NCBI GenBank assembly: GCA_026709365.1
Contig: JAPOTD010000061.1
Span: forward strand, 1 to 39,285
DNA length: 39,285 nt
Reading direction: 5' to 3'
Source of the DNA: Gammaproteobacteria bacterium
GTDB lineage: Bacteria; Pseudomonadota; Gammaproteobacteria; Pseudomonadales; Azotimanducaceae
The number at the start of each line of letters is the position of its first letter. Position 1 is the stretch's first letter. Below, piece after piece: positions 23,305-31,391 of this stretch. A model generated the notes under the pieces. That model was not told where the DNA came from. It was given only the letters and a program-made list of their open reading frames with translations, and made no database searches. Position numbers and translations under genes: made by a program.

Positions 23305-23703
23305 GTGCGCATCGTCATTGACACCAACGTCTGGATCAGCCGCTTGCTGCTAGCCGATTCGGTAGCCGCGCAGGCCGTGGATAAGGCGCTGGAGCAATCC
23401 GACGTCATGGTTTCTGAAGCAACCCTCACCGAGCTGGCCGATGTGTTGGCTCGGGATAAATTCGACAAGTACCTGTCCATCACCGACCGCGAGCAGTTCC
23501 TTCGCCACCTCACCCGGATTACGACCATCGCCCCGGTGCTTTCGGAAGTGACGGATTGCATCGATTCGAAAGACAACCAGTTCTTGGCCCTCGCCTTCGA
23601 CTCGGAGTCCGATCTAATCCTCACTGGCGACTCTGACTTGCTTACGCTGAGCCCTTGGCGCGGCATTGAGATAACGTCTCCCCGCGCATTCCTTACGGCC
23701 TGA
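23305..23703 (+). CDS. PIN-domain toxin (type II toxin-antitoxin)
   Basis: A 132-residue PIN-fold ribonuclease with the acidic metal-binding set: D6 (VIDTNVWIS), E43 (TLTELADVL), D90 (SKDNQFLALA) and D109 (TGDSDLL). The opening MRIVIDTNVWISRLL and the TGDSDLL motif are typical of the PIN family paired with Phd-type antitoxins. It would cleave RNA when freed from the antitoxin. The start is GTG, four bases after the antitoxin stop, so the two are translated together. Confidence 0.88.
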   Translation: MRIVIDTNVWISRLLLADSVAAQAVDKALEQSDVMVSEATLTELADVLARDKFDKYLSITDREQFLRHLTRITTIAPVLSEVTDCIDSKDNQFLALAFDSESDLILTGDSDLLTLSPWRGIEITSPRAFLTA

Positions 23704-23705
23704 TC

Positions 23706-24671
23706 TCAGTCGTACAGGTGGCAGGCCACCACCCGGTCGTTCCTCGCCGCCAAGGGCTTCAGTTGGGGCCTTTGCGTGCGGCATTGGGCCATCGCTTCAG
23801 GGCATCGGTCGGCGAACCGGCAGCCGGGGGGCAGGTTGACCGGCGAGGGGATTTCGCCCCGGATGGCGGTTGAGGGGCGCTCTCGCTCGGACTTGGGGTC
23901 CGGCTCCGGGTTGGAGCCGACCAGCACCTGGGTGTAGGGGTGGCGCGGCTCGAAGAAGACCTCGTCCGCCTTGCCCACCTCCACAAGGGAGCCAAGGTAC
24001 ATCACCGCCATGCGGTCGCTGACGTAGCGCACCATCGAGAGGTCATGGGCAATGAACAGCAGGGTCAGGCCCATCGACGCCTTGAGGTCGTCGAGCAGGT
24101 TGATCACCTGGGCCTGGACGGAGACGTCCAGCGCCGATATCGGCTCGTCGCAGACCACGAACTCCGGCTCCAGGATCAGCGCCCGGGCGACGCCGATGCG
24201 CTGCCGCTGACCGCCGGAGAACTCGTGGGGATAGCGCGATCGGTGGTCGGCGGCAAGCCCCACCCGCTCAAGCCAAGCAGCCACCCGCTCGCGAATCTCG
24301 GACCCGGCGAGCGACGAGTGCAGCCTTAGGCCCTCACCGATGATCTCGCCGACGGTCATGCGCGGGTTCAGCGAGGAATATGGATCCTGGAAGATCATCT
24401 GCATGTGCGGCGCGTAGCGCTCGAAGTCCCGCTGGCGGTAGCGGCGCGGCAGTGCCTGGCCCTTGAACGAAACGCTGCCGCCGGTCTTGTCATGCAGGCC
24501 CACCAAGGCCTTGCCGAAGGTCGATTTGCCGGAGCCGGACTCCCCCACCAAGCCGACAATCTCCCGTTCATTGATGGTGAGGCTCACATCGTCCACGGCA
24601 TGCACACGCCGGCCCGCACCCAAATCGAAGTGCTTGGTCAGATTGCTGGCTTCAACCACGGAGCCGTTCAT
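23706..24671 (-). CDS. dppF: Oligopeptide/dipeptide ABC transporter ATP-binding protein (second ATPase)
   Basis: A 321-residue ATPase starting at the ATG at 24671; the reading frame stays open upstream to 25187, but that part is low-complexity and repeat-derived. Walker A GESGSGKST (43-51), Q-loop FQDPYSSLNPRMTVGE, signature FSGGQRQRIGVARAL and Walker B VVCDEPISALD are typical of OppF/DppF. The C-terminal oligopeptide-transporter domain holds a cysteine cluster (GCRFADRCPEAMAQC, then ACH) that in some relatives binds an iron-sulfur cluster. It energises import with the DppD-like partner, from which it is separated by 268 bp of repeat-rich spacer, unlike the tight coupling elsewhere in the operon. 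Confidence 0.92.
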   Translation of the reverse strand: MNGSVVEASNLTKHFDLGAGRRVHAVDDVSLTINEREIVGLVGESGSGKSTFGKALVGLHDKTGGSVSFKGQALPRRYRQRDFERYAPHMQMIFQDPYSSLNPRMTVGEIIGEGLRLHSSLAGSEIRERVAAWLERVGLAADHRSRYPHEFSGGQRQRIGVARALILEPEFVVCDEPISALDVSVQAQVINLLDDLKASMGLTLLFIAHDLSMVRYVSDRMAVMYLGSLVEVGKADEVFFEPRHPYTQVLVGSNPEPDPKSERERPSTAIRGEIPSPVNLPPGCRFADRCPEAMAQCRTQRPQLKPLAARNDRVVACHLYD

Positions 24672-24939
24672 GGGAGCCTCGATCCCAAGGAGTCGGGCGC
24701 AGACGTGCAGGGAACCGGCGGTGTCCCAATGGGACAGATAGCGCGGGAACCAACGGCGCTTCGCACCGCCGTCCGAGGGCGGAAACTCGCTCCGTGGGCC
24801 GTCGCCCGAACCCGGCGGATTCCCGGAGCGAGGGCGTCCCGCCCTCGATTGGGCGCATGGAAGGCTCTTTCCGACAGCAGCATTGGACTTTGCTTCATGG
24901 CAGAGGTTCCCACTTCCGCTCCCCGGCTGAAGGCTTTTT
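24672..24939 (-). other. Repeat-rich spacer between the two peptide-transporter ATPase genes
   Basis: The spacer holds a perfect 8-bp stem CGAGGGCG-TCC-CGCCCTCG at 24829-24847 and most of a 42-bp duplication shared with the 3' end of the upstream gene. An in-frame run continuous with the downstream ATPase reads through it, but its translation is low-complexity and has no family match that I can see. It is best taken as intergenic repeat DNA inserted in an operon. Confidence 0.55.
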
Positions 24940-24980
24940 TCATGCGAGGGGTTCCCCCTCGCGCTCCCCGGCTGAAGGCT
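24894..24980 (-). repeat. 42-bp direct duplication at the dppD 3' end
   Basis: Copies at 24894-24935 and 24939-24980 are 45 bp apart. They share the block CGCTCCCCGGCTGAAGGCT and flanking TTCATG and GGTTCC matches. The second copy contains the stop codon and last residues of the dppD-like gene. Confidence 0.8.
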
Positions 24981-25986
24981 CCTGCCCCTCTCCCGATAGC
25001 GGCAGGCCCGGCGCGTCGGGGTGCTGCAGCCAGCAGTTGGCGGCGTGGGCTTCGCTGAGCTCAAACGGCGGCGGGTCGCGGCGTTGGCACAGCCGCATGG
25101 CGCACGGGCAGCGCGGCGCGTAGGCGCAAGCCTGGGGCGGGTTGAACAGGTCCGGCGGGCTGCCGTCGATCGGCTTGAGGGGCGCATCGCGGGTGGCGTT
25201 GCGGGTGGGCATGGCGGCCTTCAGGCCCAAGGTGTAGGGGTGGCCGGATCGGTGGAAGACCGCCTCGCTCGGTCCCCGCTCAACGATCCGTCCGGCGTAC
25301 ATCACCGCCACGTCGTCAGCCAGCCGCGCCACGACGCCGAGATCATGGGTGATGAGGACGATGGCCATGCCGGTCTGGCGCTGCAAATCGCCGAGCAGGT
25401 CCAGGATCTGCGCCTGAATGGTCACGTCCAGGGCAGTGGTCGGCTCATCGGCAATCAGCAGGGCCGGTTCGCAGGCGATGGCCATGGCGATCATCGCCCG
25501 CTGCAGCATCCCCCCGGAAAACTCGAAGGGATACTGGCCGGCGCGCTCAGCCGCCTCCGGAATGCGCGTCATATCCAGCAGCTCAATGGCCCGCGCCAAG
25601 GCCTGGCGGCGGGATTGGCCCCGGTGGGCCACTAGGGTTTCAGCGATCTGGTCGCCGATGGTCATGGTCGGGTTGAGCGAGGTCATCGGATCCTGGAAGA
25701 TCATGCCCACGGCATCGCCGCGGATGTCCCGGCCATTGACTTCGGGACGGCCGAGGATTTCCGCGCCGCGCAGCCGGGCACTGCCCGAAGTGATGCGTCC
25801 CGGCGGCATGGGGATCAGCCCCATCAGGCTCTGCACCATGACCGACTTGCCGCAGCCGGATTCGCCCACCACGGCGAGGGTGCGGCCTGCCTCCACGGCG
25901 AAGCCCACGCCACGCACGGCCCGGACAACGCCCCCGTAGGTGTCGAACTCCACCGCTAGGTCGCGGACCTCCAGAACGGCGCTCAC
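24940..25986 (-). CDS. dppD: Oligopeptide/dipeptide ABC transporter ATP-binding protein (first ATPase)
   Basis: A 348-residue ATPase with Walker A GESGCGKS (41-48), Q-loop FQDPMTSLNPTMTIGDQ, signature FSGGMLQR (156-163), Walker B LLIADEPTTALD and the C-terminal oligopeptide domain with a cysteine cluster (ACAYAPRCPCAMRLC). This is the DppD/OppD type. The start is GTG at 25986, overlapping the permease stop by four bases. The extreme C-terminus (PSAGEREGEPLA) is encoded by a duplicated 42-bp block, so the last dozen or so residues are probably a repeat-derived addition to the usual DppD end. Confidence 0.93.
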   Translation of the reverse strand: MSAVLEVRDLAVEFDTYGGVVRAVRGVGFAVEAGRTLAVVGESGCGKSVMVQSLMGLIPMPPGRITSGSARLRGAEILGRPEVNGRDIRGDAVGMIFQDPMTSLNPTMTIGDQIAETLVAHRGQSRRQALARAIELLDMTRIPEAAERAGQYPFEFSGGMLQRAMIAMAIACEPALLIADEPTTALDVTIQAQILDLLGDLQRQTGMAIVLITHDLGVVARLADDVAVMYAGRIVERGPSEAVFHRSGHPYTLGLKAAMPTRNATRDAPLKPIDGSPPDLFNPPQACAYAPRCPCAMRLCQRRDPPPFELSEAHAANCWLQHPDAPGLPLSGEGQEPSAGEREGEPLA

Positions 25987-27356
25987 TCAGCACTCCGCAT
26001 GCGGGCGTCCAAGGCGTCGCGCAGCCCGTCGCCGAGCAGGTTGAAGGCCAGCACCGTGACGCTGATGAACAGCGCCGGGAAGATCAGCTCATGGGGCGTG
26101 GTGAGCATGGTCTTGATGCCCTCGTTGCACATGCTGCCCCAGGACGGCGTCGGCGGCGCCACCCCCATGCCGATGAAGGACAGGAAGGCCTCGGTGAAGA
26201 TGGCTGTGGGCACGGCAAAGGTCATGGTCACCAGAATGACGCCCAAGGTATTGGGAATCATGTGCCGTAGCACCAGATAGGGGGCGCTGCCGCCGAGCAG
26301 GCGCGCCGCGCTGACGTAGCCCTCCTCGCGGATCTGCAGGATCTGGCCACGCACCAGCCGCGCTGCGGCGGGCCAACTGAGCAGCACCATGGCCAGCACC
26401 ATGGGCGTGATGCCCGATTCGCCGGGCTGCACGCCGGAAGCGACCCGCAGCAGGATCATGAACAGCAGAAAGGGCAGCGCCACGACGAAGTCCGAAAAGC
26501 GCATGAGCGCCTGATCCGCGAGGCCGCCCAGAAAGCCGGCCGCGGCCCCGTAGATCACCCCGAAGGCAATGAACAGCAGGGGCGCGGCGATGCCGATGAA
26601 CAGCGACACCCGCGCACCGGCCATCAACCGGGCCAGCAGGTCGCGCCCCAAGTAGTCCGTGCCCAGCGGATGCGCGCGCAGCTTGATGCGGTCGCCGGGA
26701 CTGAGCTGGCCGGCATCCGCCACAAGGCCGATGTCTTGCGCATCCTGGGCAGTGACCACCCTGGCCACCGCCACCTCCAGGCTACGCACGGCGCCGGTCA
26801 CCTCTCCTTGGGCATCCAACCCCGCCACGCTGTAGTGGTAGGTGCGGGGCTTGAGGTCCAAGCGGTCCTCAAAGTGCCGCCGATCGGCGTTGAAGGTTGC
26901 GAACAGCGGCAGGCCCAGCGGCTGGCCCGGCTCGTAGGGAAACAGGTTGCGGTACAGACGGTAGCCCGCCGCATCCGGCAGCGGCTCCCAAGCCAAGCGC
27001 ACGGACTGGGTCGTAGGGGGTTCGGCGAGGCCCAAGCCGCCGCCCAATGGCTGCCGAGCCACGCCATTCCACGGGCTGTGCGGCGCCACCACCACCGCAT
27101 TGCGGTCAGCGCCCGGCGGCTGGCTGATCTGCTCCAAGTCCTGCAACGAGGGATCGACGGTCCAGATCAAGGGGCCGATCAAGGTGAACAGCAGCAGGCC
27201 AATCACCAAGTAGAGGGAAGACAGCGCCCGCCGGTTGGCCTTCAGGCGAATCCAGGCGTCCTGCCAATAGGACAGCGACGGACGCGAAGCCGCCTGTGCG
27301 GAATGCGCTGCGGCGGCGGGCTGGAAGTCGTCGGCGGTGAAGGCGGCCTCGGTCAT
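25983..27356 (-). CDS. dppC: Peptide ABC transporter permease, OppC/DppC type, with inserted FN3-like domain
   Basis: A 457-residue inner-membrane permease, well over the ~300 usual for DppC. One helix at residues ~46-65 (LYLVIGLLLFTLIGPLIW) is followed by a long periplasmic insertion. The standard core then begins at HPLGTDYLGRDLLARLMAGAR and continues to the EAA coupling loop (EEGYVSAARLLGGSAPYLVLRHMIPNT) and the last helices. Residues ~112-200 read like a fibronectin type III domain (VRLAWEPLPDAAGYRLYRN, then YHYSVAGLDAQGE). The start ATG at 27356 follows the DppB-like stop by 17 bp. The frame remains open upstream of this ATG, but that part overlaps dppB and is not coding. Confidence 0.9.
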   Translation of the reverse strand: MTEAAFTADDFQPAAAAHSAQAASRPSLSYWQDAWIRLKANRRALSSLYLVIGLLLFTLIGPLIWTVDPSLQDLEQISQPPGADRNAVVVAPHSPWNGVARQPLGGGLGLAEPPTTQSVRLAWEPLPDAAGYRLYRNLFPYEPGQPLGLPLFATFNADRRHFEDRLDLKPRTYHYSVAGLDAQGEVTGAVRSLEVAVARVVTAQDAQDIGLVADAGQLSPGDRIKLRAHPLGTDYLGRDLLARLMAGARVSLFIGIAAPLLFIAFGVIYGAAAGFLGGLADQALMRFSDFVVALPFLLFMILLRVASGVQPGESGITPMVLAMVLLSWPAAARLVRGQILQIREEGYVSAARLLGGSAPYLVLRHMIPNTLGVILVTMTFAVPTAIFTEAFLSFIGMGVAPPTPSWGSMCNEGIKTMLTTPHELIFPALFISVTVLAFNLLGDGLRDALDARMRSAE

Positions 27357-27373
27357 GGCTGTTCCAACCGCGC

Positions 27374-28306
27374 CTATTCCAACCGCACCCGGGGGTCGAT
27401 CCAGCCGTAAAGCAGGTCCACCACGATCACCATGAACACCAAAAAGGCGCCGTAGAAGACGGTGGTGCCCATGATGACCGTGTAGTCCAGCTGCTGCACC
27501 GCCTGCACGAAGTAGCGCCCCAGGCCGGGGATGGCGAACACCATCTCGACCACGAAGCCGCCGGTGGCGATGGCGGCGATGGCTGGCCCCAGAACGGTGA
27601 CCACCGGCAGGATGGCGTTGCGCAGTTGATGGTGGGTGAAGATGCGGCTGGCCGACAGACCCTTGGACTTGGCGGTCCGCACGAAGTCGGAGCCGACGAT
27701 TTCGAGCATGGAGGAGCGCATCAGGCGGGTCAGGTAGGCCATGGTGCCCAACCCCAGCACCAGCGAGGGAATGAGCATGTGCGCCACCGTACCCCAGCCC
27801 GCCACCGGCAGCAGGGAGAAGCCGAGCCAGCCGTTGACTTGCACCAGCAGCAGCTGGCCGAGCGCCGCGAACACGAAGCTCGGCACCGAAATGCCGAGAA
27901 TCACCGCCAGCATGATGGCCATGTCCGGCCAGCGGTTGCGGTACAGCGCCGTCAGCGCCCCCCACAGCACCCCGCCCAGGCCGGCGAAGGCCACGGCCAG
28001 AATGCCAAGGGTGGCGGAAACCGGAAAGTGCTCGCGAATGATGTCGTTCACCCGGCGATTCTCCTGGGTGTAGGAGATGCCGAAGTCGCCTTGCACCAAG
28101 TTGCCGAGAAAAATGCCGTACTGGGTCATCAACGGCTGGTCGAGGCCGTACTTCGCCTCCAGATTGGCCCGAATCCGCTCGGTCAGCGCCTTGTCGCCGG
28201 CCAAGGGGTCGCCAGGCACGCTGTGCATGGCGAAAAAGGTCGCCGTGGCGATGAGGAAGACCGTGACCAGCCCCTGCAGCAGCCGCTTCAGGCTATAGCG
28301 CAGCAC
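27374..28306 (-). CDS. dppB: Peptide ABC transporter permease, OppB/DppB type
   Basis: A 310-residue inner-membrane permease with about six helices. It starts MLRYSLKRLLQGLVTVFLIATATFF, continues through PGDPLAG and the YGLDQPLMTQYG segment that marks DppB/OppB proteins, and holds an EAA-like loop (DFVRTAKSKGLSASRIFTHHQLRNA). It would form the translocation pore with the DppC-like partner. The start is GTG at 28306, immediately after the TAG of the binding-protein gene, showing tight coupling. Confidence 0.93.
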   Translation of the reverse strand: MLRYSLKRLLQGLVTVFLIATATFFAMHSVPGDPLAGDKALTERIRANLEAKYGLDQPLMTQYGIFLGNLVQGDFGISYTQENRRVNDIIREHFPVSATLGILAVAFAGLGGVLWGALTALYRNRWPDMAIMLAVILGISVPSFVFAALGQLLLVQVNGWLGFSLLPVAGWGTVAHMLIPSLVLGLGTMAYLTRLMRSSMLEIVGSDFVRTAKSKGLSASRIFTHHQLRNAILPVVTVLGPAIAAIATGGFVVEMVFAIPGLGRYFVQAVQQLDYTVIMGTTVFYGAFLVFMVIVVDLLYGWIDPRVRLE

Positions 28307-30016
28307 CTAGGGATCGATCCAAGCGTAGGTGTAGTCGGTGTCCGCTCCGACCACGCGCCGCACGATGCCCTTGACCCGAGGATGGGTGACGTAGGCGACG
28401 CCGCGCTCGTAGTTGGGAATGATCACCACGTCCTCATGGATGATGCGCTGCATTTCGGCAAACGCGGCCATGCGGGTGGGCGCATCCATGGCGCCTTGGG
28501 CGATGCGCACCTGACGGTCATAGGCGGCGCTGGCGTAGCGGCCCCGGTTGTTCAGGTTCCAAGACGCGAACAGGTCGCCAAACGTCAGCGGGTCGTTGTA
28601 GTCCGGCCCCCAGCCGGCCAGGACCAGGTCGAAGTCCCCGGCGGTCATCTTCGCCAAGCGCTGCTTGAAGATCTGCCTGTCGATCTTGATGTCCAGCCCC
28701 AGGTTCCGCTTGAACACCGCTTGAAAGTACTCGGTCTGCACATTGGAGACCGGGTTGTCGCCAGCCAGCAGCACCAAGGGCGGAAACTCGTCCAAGCCGA
28801 GTTCCTGGCGGGCCTGCCGCAGGTGGGCGCGAGCGGCGCGCAAGTCCATTTGGCGGACGCGGGCCGGATGCTCGTCGCGGAACTTGCCGTGGACGCCGTC
28901 AAGAAAGCGCGGGAACAGGGACTCACCCGGCAGGTAGCCGGGCGCCTTGGTCACCTTGTACACCAGTTCGCCGGAATCCTGGGCCAGCGCCAGCGCCTTG
29001 CGAAAATTGAGGTTGCGGGTCGGCCGGCCCTCCCGGTGGTTGAACTCCAAGTAGAAGATCGAGCCGTCCATGAACCGGTGGATGCGCCAGCGCTGCTCCA
29101 GGGCGCTGTTCAGGTTCTCTGCGGTCAACCCGGTCATGACGATCTTCTCGTCCTTGAAGAGGTTGAGGCGGGTGTTGGGGTCGGAGGTGATGTAGCCGAC
29201 GCTGATGCGGTCAAGGCGAACCCGCGCCTGGTCCCAATAGTGCGGGTTCCTGTCCAGCTGGAGGGATTGGCCATGCACCCAGCTCGTGATGGCGAAGGGG
29301 CCGCTGTAGAGCAGCTGGTCAGCCCCCGCGCCGTAGCGGCCTTCAGCGGCCCGGTAGAAGTCCTCGCGCACCGGCAGGTAGGTGGCGAAGGCGGTGAGCT
29401 TGTCGAAGAAGGCGATGGGACGCTCGAACGCCACTTCCAGCGTCCGCGCATCGACCGCCCGGGCGCCGAGCTCGGTGAGCGGCAGCCGTCCTTGGTTGAC
29501 CGCTTCGCCGTTCTTGATGGGATAGAGAATGAAAGCGTACTGCGAGGCGTTGGCGGGATCGAGGCCCAAGCGCCAAGCGAAGACGAAATCATGGGCCGTG
29601 ATCGGCTGCCCGTCGCTCCAGCGCGCATCGGCGCGCAGCCGGAAGGTGGCGCCGGTCTCATCAATCCGCCAATGCTCCGCCACCCCCGGCGCCAGCTCGC
29701 CCCGTTGGTCGTAGCGCAGCAGGCCCTCCATGACGTGGCCGAGCACCAGGCCGCTGACTTGATCGGTGGCGCGGGTGCTGTCCAGCTGCGGCGGCTCCTC
29801 CGCGAGCATCACGGTGATGGCGTTGTTGGCGGCGTCCACCGCCGGGGGCGCGCCGCCTGCGGTGGCGGTGAGGCTCGCCAGCAGGTTCAGGCCCCACATC
29901 AAGGCCGCCAGCCCAATCAGGGTGGCCAAGCCGAACAGCCCCAACTGCCGGGCCGCTGAGCGGTTGAACGCGGCGTCGCCGCGCCGATCGGAAGCTTGGG
30001 CCACGGTCAGGGACAA
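28307..30016 (-). CDS. dppA: Peptide ABC transporter substrate-binding protein (OppA/DppA family)
   Basis: A 569-residue family-5 extracellular solute-binding protein. Landmarks are EEPPQLDSTRATDQVSG, the VMEGLLRYD segment, APGVAEHWRIDETGATFRLR with WSDGQPITAHDFVFAWR (the family signature), and the C-terminal LAGWGPDYNDPLTFGDLF. A TTG at 30016 gives the longest sensible form; a GTG at 30004 is another option. The N-terminus is unusual: about 25 hydrophilic residues precede a hydrophobic helix (LGLFGLATLIGLAALMWGLNLL-type), with no lipobox, suggesting an uncleaved membrane anchor or a long signal peptide. It is the first gene of the peptide-importer operon and exact ligands are unknown. Confidence 0.9.
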   Translation of the reverse strand: MSLTVAQASDRRGDAAFNRSAARQLGLFGLATLIGLAALMWGLNLLASLTATAGGAPPAVDAANNAITVMLAEEPPQLDSTRATDQVSGLVLGHVMEGLLRYDQRGELAPGVAEHWRIDETGATFRLRADARWSDGQPITAHDFVFAWRLGLDPANASQYAFILYPIKNGEAVNQGRLPLTELGARAVDARTLEVAFERPIAFFDKLTAFATYLPVREDFYRAAEGRYGAGADQLLYSGPFAITSWVHGQSLQLDRNPHYWDQARVRLDRISVGYITSDPNTRLNLFKDEKIVMTGLTAENLNSALEQRWRIHRFMDGSIFYLEFNHREGRPTRNLNFRKALALAQDSGELVYKVTKAPGYLPGESLFPRFLDGVHGKFRDEHPARVRQMDLRAARAHLRQARQELGLDEFPPLVLLAGDNPVSNVQTEYFQAVFKRNLGLDIKIDRQIFKQRLAKMTAGDFDLVLAGWGPDYNDPLTFGDLFASWNLNNRGRYASAAYDRQVRIAQGAMDAPTRMAAFAEMQRIIHEDVVIIPNYERGVAYVTHPRVKGIVRRVVGADTDYTYAWIDP

Positions 30017-30338
30017 CCGAGCAGGCTCAAGTGCGGCCTCGGCACCAGCGCGCCTGCGGCCGTGCAGTCCACAACGCCGACTTGGTCCTGCGCCCCCGAC
30101 CTAAGGGCGTCGATGCCCCAAGGAAGGCGGGCAGCATCCAGATATTGGATCATGGACACAGCATAGCAAATCCGGGCATCAAGTCCGGGACCACGCCAAC
30201 TGCGGCCTCCAGGAAACTCCCCTTGCCCTTGACCAAGCTCCTTAAGGACGCAGGGCGCATCCCCAAGCCTTTTGCGCCGCGGCCAAAGCCGGTAAGGTCC
30301 ATCCAATCAAGCAACGGGCGGTCGAGGGCATCGGGTCA
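30017..30338. promoter_or_regulatory. Divergent control region between the peptide-importer and cobalamin operons
   Basis: About 320 bp. On the minus strand an extended -10-like TGCTATGCT lies at 30168-30160, upstream of dppA. From there a 48-codon frame (ATG near 30153) ends across the dppA start, which could be a leader peptide or chance. No cobalamin riboswitch is seen ahead of cobT, and no clear plus-strand promoter could be chosen. Confidence 0.4.
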
Positions 30339-31391
30339 ATGCTTGGGAACGCATCCCAAATCGTTGAAGGCAAAAGCGCATCCGCCGGATCGGGAGCCTT
30401 GGGCCGCGCAATCCGGGACGCCATTGACGGGAAGACCAAGCCGCTCGGCTCCCTCGGCCGGTTGGAAGCGCTCGCCGCACAGCTCGCCGATGTCCAGCAA
30501 ACGCTTCAGCCCACTGCGGAACGCTGCCGACTGACTGTGTTCGCCGCTGACCACGGCATCGCGCAGGCCGGCGTGTCCGCCTTTCCCCAAGTGGTGACCC
30601 GGCAGATGCTGCGGAACTTTCTCGACGGCGGCGCTGCTGCCAACGTCATCGCCAAGGCGCTAGGCGTGGAATTCGCCGTGGTCGATGCCGGCGTGGCGGG
30701 CCGGGGCTTGCGGCATCCCAAGCTGGTTTCGGTCCGCATCGGCAACGGCACCCGCAATTCGGCTGAGCAGCCGGCGATGTCGGCGGCCCAATGCCGCCGC
30801 GCACTGCGGGAGGGCCGCGCGATCGGTAGCGAGCCAGGCTGCGAGGTGGCCTGCTTCGGTGAGATGGGCATTGGCAACACTTCATCCGCAAGCCTGGTGG
30901 CCGCCAAGCTGCTCGGTTTGCCCGTCGGCGAACTGACCGGCCGCGGCACCGGCTTGGACGACGCCGGCCTAGCCCGAAAGCGCCGCATCCTGGAGGCGGC
31001 GGCGGCGCGAACGCCTGCCAAACTGGCGCCGGAAAGCGCCTTGCGCGAATACGGCGGCTTCGAGACCGTGATGCTGGCCGGCGCCATGATGGGCGCTGCC
31101 GAGGCAGGCCAGTTGGTGCTGGTGGACGGCTTTATCGCGACGGCATCCGCCCTGGCCGCGCTGCGCATCCTGCCCGACGCCAAACGCCACATGGTGTTTG
31201 CGCATTGCTCCGCCGAACCGGGGCACCGCCTAGTGCTGGAAGCGATGGGCACCGAGCCGCTGCTCGACCTGGGCCTGCGGCTCGGCGAGGGCACGGGCGC
31301 CCTGCTGGCCTGGCCGTTGGTGCAGGCCGCCGCGGCGATGCTGCGCGACATGGCCAGCTTCCGGTCCGCCGGCGTCAGCGAGCAGTCGTGA
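30339..31391 (+). CDS. cobT: Nicotinate-nucleotide--dimethylbenzimidazole phosphoribosyltransferase
   Basis: A 350-residue cytosolic enzyme making alpha-ribazole phosphate from dimethylbenzimidazole and nicotinate mononucleotide, in assembly of the lower ligand of cobalamin. Recognisable segments are TKPLGSLGRLEALA near the N-terminus, FAADHGIAQAGVSAFPQVVT, FGEMGIGNTSSAS, TGRGTGLDD, DGFIATASALAAL, and LGEGTGA, whose Glu (E317) corresponds to the catalytic base known in Salmonella CobT. It overlaps cobS by four bases (GTGA) and starts a coupled run of four cobalamin genes. Confidence 0.95.
   Translation: MLGNASQIVEGKSASAGSGALGRAIRDAIDGKTKPLGSLGRLEALAAQLADVQQTLQPTAERCRLTVFAADHGIAQAGVSAFPQVVTRQMLRNFLDGGAAANVIAKALGVEFAVVDAGVAGRGLRHPKLVSVRIGNGTRNSAEQPAMSAAQCRRALREGRAIGSEPGCEVACFGEMGIGNTSSASLVAAKLLGLPVGELTGRGTGLDDAGLARKRRILEAAAARTPAKLAPESALREYGGFETVMLAGAMMGAAEAGQLVLVDGFIATASALAALRILPDAKRHMVFAHCSAEPGHRLVLEAMGTEPLLDLGLRLGEGTGALLAWPLVQAAAAMLRDMASFRSAGVSEQS

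Noticed and set aside
24672-25187. N-terminal extension of the dppF reading frame
   Set aside because: Low-complexity, repeat-encoded and overlapping dppD; the conserved ATPase starts at the ATG at 24671.
27357-27965. Upstream extension of the dppC reading frame
   Set aside because: It overlaps dppB on the same strand and has no family similarity; the ATG at 27356 starts a normal permease N-terminus.
27626-29959. 777-codon open frame on the plus strand opposite the peptide-importer genes
   Set aside because: It is a high-GC shadow: the minus strand holds clear DppB and DppA family proteins, and the plus-strand translation is rich in His/Gln/Gly/Arg with no domain.
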